Assembly (NCBI RefSeq): GCF_903181435.1 | Contig: NZ_CAEUHO010000005.1 | Span: forward strand, 434,001-498,000 | Direction: 5' to 3' | Length of the DNA: 64,000 nt | Origin: Bacteroides acidifaciens | GTDB taxonomy: Bacteria; Bacteroidota; Bacteroidia; Bacteroidales; Bacteroidaceae | Shown: piece after piece, positions 9,587 through 17,920 of the stretch | Numbering within the stretch: the stretch's first letter is position 1 | Layout of the letters: each line of letters starts with the position of its first letter | Made by a program: the position numbers and the translations under genes | Notes under the pieces: model-generated | What the model was told of the DNA's origin: nothing | The model's input: only the letters and a program-made list of their open reading frames with translations | The model's database searches: none

Positions 9587-10216
9587 ATGAAAAAGGTTTT
9601 GTTATTTTTCGCTTTAGTAGCGATAAGCGTAGTAAGTATCAACGCGCAGGATAATCTGAAATGGGGTGTGATGGCAGGTATGAATGTCAGTAAATACACT
9701 ATTACCGGATTTGACAGCAGGATAGGTTTTCATGCAGGTGTAAAAGCCGAATTAGGGTTGTCTCAGGAAGCGAGCGGGGCATATATGGATTTTGCAGCGT
9801 TACTGACATTAAAAGGTGCGAAGATTGATGGTGGTTCAATTGCAAGTATTAAATTTAATCCGTATTATTTGGAGGTCCCGGTACATGTTGGTTATAAATA
9901 TGCAGTAAATGATGACTTTGCATTATTTGGTAATGTGGGTCCTTACATTGCTGTCGGCTTGTTTGGAAAGGCTAAAGCAAAAGTTGACGGTAATATTGCC
10001 GATTTAGGAGAGTTGGGTACTAACTCTGCATCCGAAGATATATTTGGCGATGACGGATTAAAACGATTCGATTTTGGTCTTGGACTGAAAGCCGGTGTTG
10101 AGTTCAGTAAGAAATATCAAGTTGCCATAAGTTACGATTTCGGTTTGATTGATGTGCAAAAAGATTTAGGAATGAAGAACAGAAACCTGATGATTTCATT
10201 AGGATATATGTTCTAA
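9587..10216 (+). CDS. outer-membrane beta-barrel (porin-family) protein
   Basis: The protein has 209 residues and begins with a signal peptide (MKKVLLFFALVAISVVSINA, cut before QD). Alternating amphipathic strands follow, with glycine/aromatic turns such as KWGVMAGMNVSKY, YYLEVPVHVGYKY and FALFGNVGPYIAVGLFG. The last residue is phenylalanine (ISLGYMF), the usual outer-membrane sorting signal. This fits the small PorT/OmpW-like 'outer membrane beta-barrel' family (PF13568 type) common in Bacteroides. It is monocistronic with its own promoter. The substrate or ligand is unknown. Confidence 0.8.
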   Translation: MKKVLLFFALVAISVVSINAQDNLKWGVMAGMNVSKYTITGFDSRIGFHAGVKAELGLSQEASGAYMDFAALLTLKGAKIDGGSIASIKFNPYYLEVPVHVGYKYAVNDDFALFGNVGPYIAVGLFGKAKAKVDGNIADLGELGTNSASEDIFGDDGLKRFDFGLGLKAGVEFSKKYQVAISYDFGLIDVQKDLGMKNRNLMISLGYMF

Positions 10217-10239
10217 AAATAGACAGTAGATATTCTTTT

Positions 10240-10254
10240 TGCAACTTTGTTGCA
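10240..10254. promoter_or_regulatory. palindromic operator upstream of the P-type ATPase gene
   Basis: TGCAAC-TTT-GTTGCA is a perfect interrupted palindrome. It overlaps the expected -33 region (TTTG at 10246-10249) of the promoter whose -7 box is at 10267-10274. Because the second gene of the operon encodes a Fur-family repressor, this is a natural candidate for its binding site. The pairing of regulator and site is inferred. Confidence 0.6.
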
Positions 10255-10266
10255 CGAATCATTCAC

Positions 10267-10274
10267 TACCTTTG
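10267..10274 (+). promoter_or_regulatory. -7 box of the metal-efflux operon
   Basis: TACCTTTG matches TAnnTTTG. Transcription would start only about 5-10 nt before the ATG at 10288, giving a very short leader. Confidence 0.65.
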
Positions 10275-10287
10275 CAGCAACTAAAAG

Positions 10288-12243
10288 ATGAAAGATATGG
10301 GACATTGTAGTTGCTGTGCACACGGATGTGCATCAGAAAAGGAAGTTGAAGTTAAAAATTCTATATTTCAAGAATACTGGAAAGCAGGGCTTTCATTTAT
10401 ATTGCTGATAAGTGGTATTATAATGAATGCCCTGGGTTTCTCTTTTTTTCATAAAGAGTATGTAACTTTAATCTGGTATATTGTAGCTTATATTCCGGTC
10501 GGATTCTCTGTTATGAAAGAAGCGTGGGAGAGCATAAAAGAGAAAGACTACTTCAGTGAGTTTACTCTAATGATTGTTGCCACAATCGGAGCTTTCTATA
10601 TTGGCGAATACCCGGAGGGGGTAGCCGTGATGCTGTTTTATACCATCGGCGAACTGTTTCAAGACAAGGCGGTTGATAAAGCAAAACGCAATATCGGCGC
10701 TTTATTGGATGTAAGGCCGGAGAAGGTTTTGGTACTGAGAGATAACAGTCTGATTACAGAAAGTCCGACGAATGTAAAGGTCGGCGAGATTATAGAGATA
10801 AAATCGGGCGAGAGAGTCCCTTTGGACGGAGTGATGCTCAACGAAGTTGCCGCTTTTAATACGGCGGCATTGACAGGTGAAAGTGTCCCCCGTAATATTC
10901 ACGAAGGCGAAGAAGTGCTTGCCGGAATGATTGTGACGGATAAAGTGATTCGAATCAAGGTGACAAGACCATTCGATAAGAGTGCGCTTGCCCGAATATT
11001 GGAACTTGTGCAAAATGCTTCGGAACGAAAAGCTCCGGCAGAATTGTTTATCCGTAAATTTGCACGCATCTACACACCTATTGTTATAGGACTGGCGGTA
11101 TTAATCGTACTCTTTCCGTTTGTTTATTCATTCATTGATAATCAGTTTGCGTATGTGTTTAATGACTGGCTGTACAGGGCTCTCGTCTTTCTGGTGATTT
11201 CGTGCCCGTGTGCTTTGGTAGTAAGTATTCCGTTGGGATATTTTGGTGGCATCGGAGCTGCTTCCCGGTTGGGAATCTTATTCAAAGGCGGTAATTATCT
11301 GGATGCAATCACTAAAATCAATACGGTTGTATTTGATAAAACGGGAACGCTGACTCAGGGAACTTTTGAAGTGCAAGAATGTAAATCCGCATCCGGTATT
11401 AAAGAAAAAGAATTGATTAAGATGGTTGCTTCGGTAGAAAGCAACAGTACCCATCCGATTGCTAAAGCCATAGTGAACTATGCAAAGCTACAAAACGTAG
11501 AACTGCTACCTGTCACCGGTACAAGAGAATTTGCCGGATTCGGTTTGGAGGCAATGATTAACGGAACTCCGGTATTGGTTGGAAACTGTCGTTTACTATC
11601 CAAATTTAATATCAAATATCCGGCAGAATTATTACAGATTACCGATACGATTGTAGTCTGCGCCATTGGAACAGACTATGCTGGTTATTTGTTATTAGCT
11701 GATACATTGAAAGAGGATGCAAAGAAAGCTATTGATGATTTAAAAATGTTGCATATCAAAAACATTCAGATATTATCCGGTGATAAACAGAGTATTGTTA
11801 CTAACTTTGCGGAAAAGCTCGGTATCAAAAGTGCTTATGGAGATTTGTTGCCGGAAGGAAAAGTGCGGCATTTGGAAGAACTGCGGCAGGACGGGACGAA
11901 TCAGATTGCATTTGTCGGTGATGGAATGAATGACGCACCGGTGCTTGCTTTAAGTCACGTTGGTATTGCCATGGGCGGATTGGGTAGCGATGCAGCGATT
12001 GAAACAGCCGATGTTGTGATACAGACAGACCAACCTTCAAAAGTAGCCGAAGCCATCAAGGTAGGAAAATTGACGCGCAAGATTGTCTGGCAGAACGTTT
12101 CGCTGGCATTCGGAGTAAAGCTGCTCGTACTGATATTGGGAGCCGGTGGAATCGCTACCCTTTGGGAAGCAGTTTTTGCAGATGTAGGTGTTGCGTTGCT
12201 CGCTATTATGAATGCTGTAAGAATACAGAAAATGATAAAGTAA
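10288..12243 (+). CDS. zntA: heavy-metal P1B-type ATPase (Zn/Cd/Pb exporter)
   Basis: This inner-membrane pump exports divalent soft metals using ATP. The 651 residues show the full P-type set: TGES at 196-199 (actuator), the metal-site CPC at 306-308, the phosphorylated aspartate of DKTGT at 350, the P1B HP dipeptide at 389-390, and GDGMNDAP from 544. The final membrane helix contains DVGVALLAIMNAVR, the aspartate-bearing signature of Zn/Cd/Pb (P1B-2) pumps rather than copper pumps. Instead of a full N-terminal metal-binding domain there is only a short His/Cys-rich leader (GHCSCCAHGC). The gene is followed after 6 bp by a Fur-family regulator, so metal-responsive control is likely. Confidence 0.9.
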   Translation: MKDMGHCSCCAHGCASEKEVEVKNSIFQEYWKAGLSFILLISGIIMNALGFSFFHKEYVTLIWYIVAYIPVGFSVMKEAWESIKEKDYFSEFTLMIVATIGAFYIGEYPEGVAVMLFYTIGELFQDKAVDKAKRNIGALLDVRPEKVLVLRDNSLITESPTNVKVGEIIEIKSGERVPLDGVMLNEVAAFNTAALTGESVPRNIHEGEEVLAGMIVTDKVIRIKVTRPFDKSALARILELVQNASERKAPAELFIRKFARIYTPIVIGLAVLIVLFPFVYSFIDNQFAYVFNDWLYRALVFLVISCPCALVVSIPLGYFGGIGAASRLGILFKGGNYLDAITKINTVVFDKTGTLTQGTFEVQECKSASGIKEKELIKMVASVESNSTHPIAKAIVNYAKLQNVELLPVTGTREFAGFGLEAMINGTPVLVGNCRLLSKFNIKYPAELLQITDTIVVCAIGTDYAGYLLLADTLKEDAKKAIDDLKMLHIKNIQILSGDKQSIVTNFAEKLGIKSAYGDLLPEGKVRHLEELRQDGTNQIAFVGDGMNDAPVLALSHVGIAMGGLGSDAAIETADVVIQTDQPSKVAEAIKVGKLTRKIVWQNVSLAFGVKLLVLILGAGGIATLWEAVFADVGVALLAIMNAVRIQKMIK

Positions 12244-12249
12244 GAGATT

Positions 12250-12672
12250 ATGGAAGAGAATATTTATTTGGATAAGTTGGCGCGGAGAGATATCAAGCCG
12301 ACAGCAATAAGGCTTCTCATATTAAAGAATATGATGGAGGTTGAACGTGCAGTATCATTGCTTGATTTGGAGACTCTGCTGGATACAGTCGATAAATCGA
12401 CCATTTCCCGTACTATCGCTCTCTTCTTGTCTCATCACCTCATACATAGCATAGACGATGGAAGCGGTTCGTTGAAGTATGCCGTTTGCGACAACTCTTG
12501 CAATTGTGTGGTGCAGGATTTACATTCACATTTCTATTGTGAGAAATGCCATAAGACATTTTGCCTGGAAGGGACGCATATCCCGGTGGTTGATTTGCCT
12601 GAAGGATTTACTTTGCACAGCATAAACTATGTACTAAAAGGGATTTGTTCCGAATGTACTTCTCAAAAATGA
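12250..12672 (+). CDS. Fur-family metalloregulator
   Basis: The 140-residue protein has the Fur layout. An N-terminal winged helix (about 1-80, with the recognition region DKSTISRTIALFLSHHLI) is followed by a metal-binding dimerisation part with HSHFYCEKCHKTFC and a C-terminal CSEC. The two CxxC pairs form the structural zinc site. Fur-family members (Fur, Zur, PerR) repress genes when loaded with metal. Being second in the operon with a Zn/Cd exporter suggests a zinc sensor that controls its own operon. Repressing an exporter under high metal would be the wrong sense, so it may bind apo or act as an activator. The exact subtype cannot be read from sequence. Confidence 0.85.
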   Translation: MEENIYLDKLARRDIKPTAIRLLILKNMMEVERAVSLLDLETLLDTVDKSTISRTIALFLSHHLIHSIDDGSGSLKYAVCDNSCNCVVQDLHSHFYCEKCHKTFCLEGTHIPVVDLPEGFTLHSINYVLKGICSECTSQK

Positions 12673-12750
12673 CAGATATTCTATAAATTTTGATAGGGAG
12701 TTTATTTCATTCACTAATTTGGATAGGATAAGCACTATATTTCGCACTTT

Positions 12751-12782
12751 AAGTACCTGGAACTTCAGTTTAGGTACTTTTT
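12751..12782 (+). terminator. terminator after Fur-family gene
   Basis: AAGTACCT and AGGTACTT form an 8-bp stem with a 13-nt loop, followed by a short T run. Confidence 0.6.
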
Positions 12783-12896
12783 CCATTTTGTCTGTTTTTT
12801 TAATTGATGAATTATCTCCAACTTTGCATGGTCATTAGAATTGGAGTCTTGAAAGATTTATAGACTAAGCGTAGGGTATATGTGAGTAATTGGAAT

Positions 12897-12937
12897 AAAA
12901 GCCGGAAAAGAGAAAACACATCTCTTTTCCGGCTTTT
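12897..12937 (-). terminator. bidirectional-type terminator of mdh
   Basis: AAAAGCCGGAAAAGAGA pairs perfectly with TCTCTTTTCCGGCTTTT, a 17-bp stem with a 7-nt loop, 17 bp past the mdh stop codon. Flanking A and T tracts let it act in either direction. Confidence 0.9.
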
Positions 12938-12953
12938 CGCTAATATTGTTTGA

Positions 12954-13955
12954 TTAGTCTATATTGGGATTCAATGCATGCCAGTCCTTGATGGCTGGGA
13001 TGATTCCCATTTCAATTACTTCGTCACGAAGTTTACACAGATGTTCGTAGCTCTTTTCCAGTTCTTCCTGTTCGGCAGGAGTTCCGGCTACTTCTTTATA
13101 AGTAACACCGTCTTTGGTAATTGAAGTTTCCATTGCCATCATGATATGGTCGAATTTGCCGTTAGAAACATACGTTCCGGCAGGCCAGCGGAAAGGTTGT
13201 CCGCCCATAGCGGCAGCAATCATTTCAATGGAAAGATAAGCCGGACTTTGGAAAGAAGAACGGCCGCGCAGGTCGATGATATGCTTTCCACCTTGGATGA
13301 CACGTACTTTCAGTGCTTCCCATTCCGTCAACGGAAGACGGGTAGTGCCGATGAGATCGGTCAGGGGTTCTCCTTTTATTTTGGTGGTAGATGCAAATAC
13401 AGCCATTTGTTCTCCATGGCCGCCATACGTACGGCAATTCTGAATGTCGGAAGCAGGAATGTGGAAGTATTTCACTAATTCATTTTGCAAGCGAGTGCTG
13501 TCAAGGGCAGCCAATGTGGAAACCTGTGAAGGTTTCAAACCTGCATATAATAAGGTAATCAAACCGGTAATGTCTGCCGGATTGAAGATGACAACGATAT
13601 GTTTCACATTCGGGCAGTATTGACGCACATCTTTACCAAATTGGGCGGCAATCTCTGCATTTCCTTTCAACAAATCTTCGCGGGTCATACCTGCCTTGCG
13701 GGCTGCTCCACCGGAAGAAACAATATAAGAAGCTCCGGTCAGCGCTTCCTTGATGTCGGAAGTATAGGTGAGGTTGGCACCTTCAAAACCGCAGTGATAC
13801 AGTTCTTCTGCCACTCCTTCCAAAGCTGGTGCGAATGGATCATAGAGACAAATATTCGGAGTGAGTTTCATCATCATGGCTGTTTGTGCCATGTTGGAGC
13901 CGATCATTCCGGCAGCTCCCACAATCGTAAGTTTCTCGTTGGTTAGAAATTCCAT
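12954..13955 (-). CDS. mdh: malate dehydrogenase
   Basis: It interconverts malate and oxaloacetate with NAD(H). In Bacteroides this belongs to the reductive branch leading to fumarate, succinate and propionate. The 333 residues start with the dinucleotide motif GAAGMIGSNM, followed by the substrate-loop arginines in ARKAGMTREDLL, the conserved NPADI (family NPVD) and the catalytic histidine in RTYGGHGEQMAVF. The length matches the family. It is a single gene with its own promoter (-7 box near 14007-14014, minus strand) and a strong terminator. Confidence 0.93.
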   Translation of the reverse strand: MEFLTNEKLTIVGAAGMIGSNMAQTAMMMKLTPNICLYDPFAPALEGVAEELYHCGFEGANLTYTSDIKEALTGASYIVSSGGAARKAGMTREDLLKGNAEIAAQFGKDVRQYCPNVKHIVVIFNPADITGLITLLYAGLKPSQVSTLAALDSTRLQNELVKYFHIPASDIQNCRTYGGHGEQMAVFASTTKIKGEPLTDLIGTTRLPLTEWEALKVRVIQGGKHIIDLRGRSSFQSPAYLSIEMIAAAMGGQPFRWPAGTYVSNGKFDHIMMAMETSITKDGVTYKEVAGTPAEQEELEKSYEHLCKLRDEVIEMGIIPAIKDWHALNPNID

Positions 13956-14006
13956 AATCTTATATGTTTAAAAGGTGAATAATTTACTTTTTCTTTTTTG
14001 CCGCTA

Positions 14007-14014
14007 CAAAGTTA
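14007..14014 (-). promoter_or_regulatory. -7 box of mdh
   Basis: On the minus strand the sequence reads TAACTTTG, matching TAnnTTTG, about 50 bp upstream of the mdh ATG. Confidence 0.5.
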
Positions 14015-14106
14015 ACATATTAGAAAGCAGATTGTTCATTGCAAATAGTTTTGCTTGATAACGAAAAGTTATAGCTGACTCGTAGAGAGATCTGGTCAAA
14101 ATAGAT

Positions 14107-14114
14107 TATCTTTG
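14107..14114 (+). promoter_or_regulatory. -7 box of the S1-domain gene
   Basis: TATCTTTG matches TAnnTTTG and lies 27 bp upstream of the ATG at 14142. Confidence 0.6.
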
Positions 14115-14141
14115 TATCTTATATAATAAATAGATAAGAAT

Positions 14142-14981
14142 ATGAGCATCGAATTAGGAAAGTTCAACCAGCTTGAAGTCGTGAAAGAAGTCGATTTCGG
14201 CGTATATCTCGACGGTGGGGAAGAAGGTGAGATTTTGTTGCCTACCCGCTATGTGCCCGAGGATTGTAAGATTGGGGACATTTTGAATGTGTTTCTTTAT
14301 CTGGATATGGATGAGAGGTTGATTGCCACTACGCTGACCCCGTTCGTACAGGTCGACCAGTTTGCTTGTCTCGAAGTGTCTTGGGTGAATCAATACGGGG
14401 CTTTTTTGAATTGGGGGCTGATGAAAGACTTGTTTGTGCCGTTCCGTGAGCAGAAGATGAAGATGCAGGTGGGACGTAAATACGTGGTTCATGCGCATCT
14501 GGACGAAGAAAGTTATCGTATCGTGGCTTCGGCAAAGGTGGAGCGTTATCTGTCGAAAGACAAACCGGAGTATGCTTCGGGTGATGAGGTGAATATCCTT
14601 ATCTGGCAAAAAACGGATTTGGGCTTTAAGGCTATTATAGATAATAAGTATAGCGGTCTGCTGTATGAGAATGAAATATTCCGTTCGCTGGAGACAGGGA
14701 TGGAAATGAAAGCTTTCGTGAAGCAGGTGCGCGAAGATGGCAAAGTAGACTTGATTCTTCAGAAACCGGGCTTTGAGAAGATTGATGATTTTGCGATAAC
14801 ATTGCTGGATTATATCAAAGAACAGGGCGGGCGAATCAGCTTGAATGATAAAAGCCCTGCGGAAGATATTTATGCTACGTTCGGTGTGAGCAAAAAGACC
14901 TTCAAGAAAGGAGTGGGTGACTTGTATAAGAAACGTTTGATTGCCCTGCATGAGGATGGCATCACTTTGGCGGAATCCTAA
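14142..14981 (+). CDS. cvfB: CvfB-family S1 RNA-binding protein
   Basis: The 279-residue protein has three tandem S1/OB-fold segments (about 1-65, 70-140 and 145-215, for example VDFGVYLDGGEEGEILLP and GLLYENEIF). A C-terminal winged helix follows (about 225-279, with GVSKKTFKKGVGDLYKKR). This matches the CvfB/YitL family. Family members bind RNA and influence virulence or ribosome-related regulation in Gram-positives; the role in Bacteroides is not established. The cytoplasmic location is inferred from the lack of a signal peptide. Confidence 0.85.
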   Translation: MSIELGKFNQLEVVKEVDFGVYLDGGEEGEILLPTRYVPEDCKIGDILNVFLYLDMDERLIATTLTPFVQVDQFACLEVSWVNQYGAFLNWGLMKDLFVPFREQKMKMQVGRKYVVHAHLDEESYRIVASAKVERYLSKDKPEYASGDEVNILIWQKTDLGFKAIIDNKYSGLLYENEIFRSLETGMEMKAFVKQVREDGKVDLILQKPGFEKIDDFAITLLDYIKEQGGRISLNDKSPAEDIYATFGVSKKTFKKGVGDLYKKRLIALHEDGITLAES

Positions 14982-15023
14982 ATAGAATAGGGAAATCCCT
15001 ACATACGAATAGAGAGAATCATT

Positions 15024-15052
15024 GGGGTGGGGAGTTTTCTCACCCTATTTTT
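15024..15052 (+). terminator. probable terminator after cvfB
   Basis: GGGTG/CACCC stem with a purine-rich 5' side, followed by TATTTTTG. The stem is short, so efficiency is uncertain. Confidence 0.5.
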
Positions 15053-15096
15053 GTGGTATCAGATTAAAGGTATTAATAATAAAAACTAGATATGCT

Positions 15097-15774
15097 ATGC
15101 GTAGGATAATAATAAGTCTCTGTATACTGTTTGCTGCCCTTTCCTTGAAGGCGCAATCCCTTAGCGGAATCCGCATTGACGGTGGAAATACACCGATTCT
15201 TGTTTACTTTGGCGGCAATCAGATGTGTCTGCCGACTACAACGTGTTTCGTTGCCAACTTGAGGTCGGGCTATTATACTATTGAAGTGTATGCTACCCGT
15301 TTCACCCGTCCGGGAGAGCGTGTATGGAAAGGAGAAAAGTTATATAATGAACGTGTCTATTTCAATGGAAATGGTGTAAAAGAGATAATGGTGAATGAAC
15401 GTGGCGGGATTCGCCCGGACAACAGACCCGGACGTCCCGGACAAGGAGGGCATCGCCCGAATTACGACCGCCACGACAGAGTGATGGACAACCAACTCTT
15501 TCAGACATTTCTTGGTAATGTGAAGAAAGAACCTTTCAAAGATGACCGCATAGCATTGATAAATGCAGCATTGGCAAGTTCGGATTTCACTTCCGGTCAA
15601 TGTCTCCAATTGACGAAACTCTATACTTTTGATGATGATCGGATGGAGATAATGAAGATGATGTATCCCCGGATTGTTGATAAAGAGGCGTTCTTCACAG
15701 TAATTTCTACGCTGACATTCTCTTCGAATAAGGATAAGATGAATGAGTTTGTGCAGAACTACGGAAGACGCTGA
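15097..15774 (+). CDS. exported DUF4476 protein
   Basis: The start is set at 15097, where a signal peptide begins (MRRIIISLCILFAALSLKAQ); earlier in-frame codons lack one. The mature 205 residues have a beta-rich N-terminal half, a proline/arginine/glycine linker (RPGRPGQGGHRPNY), then a C-terminal helical DUF4476 domain (about residues 140-225, with DDRIALINAALASSDFTSGQ and a KMMYPRIVDKEAF repeat). DUF4476 has no assigned function. It is the first of three genes spaced 14-30 bp apart, each with an export signal, so an envelope role is likely. Confidence 0.75.
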   Translation: MRRIIISLCILFAALSLKAQSLSGIRIDGGNTPILVYFGGNQMCLPTTTCFVANLRSGYYTIEVYATRFTRPGERVWKGEKLYNERVYFNGNGVKEIMVNERGGIRPDNRPGRPGQGGHRPNYDRHDRVMDNQLFQTFLGNVKKEPFKDDRIALINAALASSDFTSGQCLQLTKLYTFDDDRMEIMKMMYPRIVDKEAFFTVISTLTFSSNKDKMNEFVQNYGRR

Positions 15775-15804
15775 TATTTGCTAATTAATAAAAACTATAT
15801 CGTT

Positions 15805-16491
15805 ATGAAAAAGATACACGCTGTTTTGTTTTTGTCATTGATTCTTTTGACCAGTGCTTGCTTCACGTCCAGTAATATGTCCGGTAAAATGTTGATGAGC
15901 ATTCAGCAGGGAATGACACCGCTTGAGGTTCGTAATGTTTTTGGAGCAGAACCCGACTTTCGCCGTTTCGAAGGAAATTCGGAAGAATGGGAATATCGCC
16001 GTTATTCAACGACTGCCAATGCTGGATGGTCTGTTGTGCTGATTCAGTTCACAGACGGGCGTGTATCGGGAATGGATTCTTTTAAAGACAGAAGTATGGA
16101 GATGAACGCTACTACGGTAGTAACCCCTTCGCCAACGGCTGTTACTGCAATCGGAGCCTTTCCGAACCGTTATCCGGTGGAAGAGATTCGGGTAATGTCC
16201 GACTCGGAGTTTGAAAATTTTCATGATAAGTTGAAGTTTACAATAATGGATGATGAACAGAAAAAAATGATTGAGAGGATGCTACAAAAGCATGATGTCA
16301 CTTCGGCTCAATGTGTGGAAATGGTGAAGGAGATTTCTTATACTCCCGACCAGGTGGAGATGATGAAGAAGATGTATCCGTATGTAAGGGACAAACAGAA
16401 TTTTAATAAGGTGATTAATATCTTATTCTCTGATATCTATAAAGATGAAGTGCGTAAGTTTATCAAGGAGTATCATCAGAATAATAAATGA
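15805..16491 (+). CDS. lipoprotein with SmpA/OmlA-like and DUF4476 domains
   Basis: The start at 15805 gives a lipoprotein signal with the lipobox LTSAC (Cys at about 19). The N-terminal half (IQQGMTPLEVRNVFGAEPDF...EEWEYRRY) is a SmpA/OmlA (BamE-like) fold. The C-terminal half repeats the helical DUF4476 pattern of the previous gene (DEQKKMIERMLQKHDVTSAQ, MMKKMYPYVRDKQNF). The two genes therefore share a domain and probably a pathway at the outer membrane. The gap to the next gene is 14 bp. Confidence 0.75.
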   Translation: MKKIHAVLFLSLILLTSACFTSSNMSGKMLMSIQQGMTPLEVRNVFGAEPDFRRFEGNSEEWEYRRYSTTANAGWSVVLIQFTDGRVSGMDSFKDRSMEMNATTVVTPSPTAVTAIGAFPNRYPVEEIRVMSDSEFENFHDKLKFTIMDDEQKKMIERMLQKHDVTSAQCVEMVKEISYTPDQVEMMKKMYPYVRDKQNFNKVINILFSDIYKDEVRKFIKEYHQNNK

Positions 16492-16505
16492 TAGGAGATT
16501 GAATT

Positions 16506-17684
16506 ATGAAACGAATACTGTTTTTACTCTTTGCTGTCGGTCTGAGTGCCAGTATGACCGTGATGGCTGGAATGAGCACCAGCAAAGTGCGTAAGGAGAC
16601 ACGTTTCCTTACGGATAAGATGGCATATGAATTGAGTCTGAGTACTCAGCAATATAATGATGCGTATGAGATTAATTACGACTTTATTTATTCTGTCCGT
16701 AATATAATGGATTATGTGGCACGTGGTTATGAATGGGCGTTGGACGATTATTATGAAGCATTGGATATTCGTAATGATGACCTTCGCTGGGTATTGAGTG
16801 ATGTGCAATACCGCCGTTTTATGGGAGCCGATTATTTCTATCGGCCGATATACGTGACCGGAGGAAAATGGAGTTTCCGCGTTTATGTCAATTATCCGAA
16901 TCGTAGCTTGTTCTACTTTGGAGTACCTTATCATTATCGTACATATTGTGGAGCACATTATCGTCCGTATATTCATCATACAAGCTATTATCGGGGCAGA
17001 TATACTAATTTCCACCATTATTCTACTCCGCATCGGGTGAGGGATCAGAGAGTATATCACTCTTATCGCCGTTCGGATTTTGGCTCGGTTCATTTCCGTC
17101 CGAATTCTTCCACCCGTCCGCATAATGCACCGACTCGTCCAGGAGTGGCTGTACGTCCGGGTAGTTCTTCACGTCCCGGAACATCAACGGGTTCTCGTCC
17201 CGGAACGGAACATAGGCCGTCCACTTCTACCAGACCATCTAGGCCGTCCGGGAATGAAAGACCGAACAAGGACGTTGTGCCTGATAGAAACAACAACAGA
17301 GGTGAAGGTCATTTCAATCGTCGTCCGGAAACGAATTCCGGTTCATCAAGTTCCGGGCGTAGACCGGCAAGTGGTAACTCGACAACTTCCGGTTCTAATC
17401 GTGAAAGCGGACGTACAAACAGCAGTTCGACAGGAAGTTCAAGCAGACGAAGTGAAAGTAGTTCCTCTAGTAAAAATAACAGTTCCGAAAGAAACAACGG
17501 CTCTTCCAGTCGGAGAAACAGTAGCAGTTCAAACCGTGGTAGCAGCAACTCCAGCTCTACTCGAAGCGGTAGTCCCAGTAGGAGCAATGTTTCTAGTGGA
17601 CAGACAGAAAGACGTTCTTCTGGAAGTGTGAGAAGTAATAGCTCTTCCCGTTCATCTGAAAGAAGCAACGGTTCAAGAAGATAA
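16506..17684 (+). CDS. exported protein with long Arg/Ser-rich low-complexity tail
   Basis: The 392-residue protein starts with a signal peptide (MKRILFLLFAVGLSASMTVMA). Residues about 25-115 form a helical region. Residues 115-200 are very rich in Tyr, His and Arg (e.g. YHYRTYCGAHYRPYIHH). From about 200 to the end the sequence is almost only Arg, Ser, Gly, Asn, Thr and Pro, including SSRRSESSSSSKNNSS. Such a tail is probably disordered and strongly basic, and could bind polyanions such as LPS, capsule or nucleic acid. It is the last gene of the DUF4476 cluster. Function unknown. Confidence 0.7.
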   Translation: MKRILFLLFAVGLSASMTVMAGMSTSKVRKETRFLTDKMAYELSLSTQQYNDAYEINYDFIYSVRNIMDYVARGYEWALDDYYEALDIRNDDLRWVLSDVQYRRFMGADYFYRPIYVTGGKWSFRVYVNYPNRSLFYFGVPYHYRTYCGAHYRPYIHHTSYYRGRYTNFHHYSTPHRVRDQRVYHSYRRSDFGSVHFRPNSSTRPHNAPTRPGVAVRPGSSSRPGTSTGSRPGTEHRPSTSTRPSRPSGNERPNKDVVPDRNNNRGEGHFNRRPETNSGSSSSGRRPASGNSTTSGSNRESGRTNSSSTGSSSRRSESSSSSKNNSSERNNGSSSRRNSSSSNRGSSNSSSTRSGSPSRSNVSSGQTERRSSGSVRSNSSSRSSERSNGSRR

Positions 17685-17714
17685 CCTATTCCTTTATTAT
17701 TAATATCATTATCA

Positions 17715-17825
17715 CTACTCCTCGGTGGTAGGAGAACTAGACTCCGACTTCTCGTCGGCTAGACTATTCCGGGCATTGCCCGTAACTTGGGTGTCGGGGC
17801 GGATTGTATCCGCCTCGATTTCACT
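17715..17825. repeat. cluster of short GC-rich hairpins
   Basis: Four consecutive small stem-loops lie within 110 bp: CTCC...GGAG, CCGACttctcGTCGG, CGGGCattGCCCG and GGCGGATtgtATCCGCC. The tight 3-5 nt loops and regular succession resemble intergenic REP-type repeats. They lie between two convergent genes and overlap the small minus-strand frame at 17715-17879. Confidence 0.65.
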
Positions 17826-17879
17826 TATCAGCCCTTTCTGTGCAAGACGTCCGGCAATCAGTTTATAATAGCCTTCCAT
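17715..17879 (-). CDS. possible 54-residue protein or 3' gene remnant
   Basis: An open frame on the minus strand starts MEGYYKLIAGRLAQKGLISE and ends in an acidic, Ser/Thr-rich tail (SSSPTTEE). The first half looks like a genuine amphipathic helix pair. The second half coincides with the hairpin cluster, so its codons may be incidental. It lies downstream of, and on the same strand as, the AAA/nuclease gene. It may be a small protein or the C-terminal end of a decayed gene. Confidence 0.3.
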   Translation of the reverse strand: MEGYYKLIAGRLAQKGLISEIEADTIRPDTQVTGNARNSLADEKSESSSPTTEE

Positions 17880-17920
17880 ATTCTCTTTCAGATGTTCGCC
17901 TTTTATTATTTATCCTACTT

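Noticed and set aside
14154..14951. A 265-codon minus-strand frame opposite the CvfB-like gene
   Set aside because: Antisense shadow; the plus-strand protein has clear S1 domains and its own promoter.
17080..17668. Long open frames in +2 and on the minus strand (183 and 119 codons) within the Arg/Ser-rich gene
   Set aside because: They arise from the biased low-complexity codons of the real gene; no start context or domain supports them.
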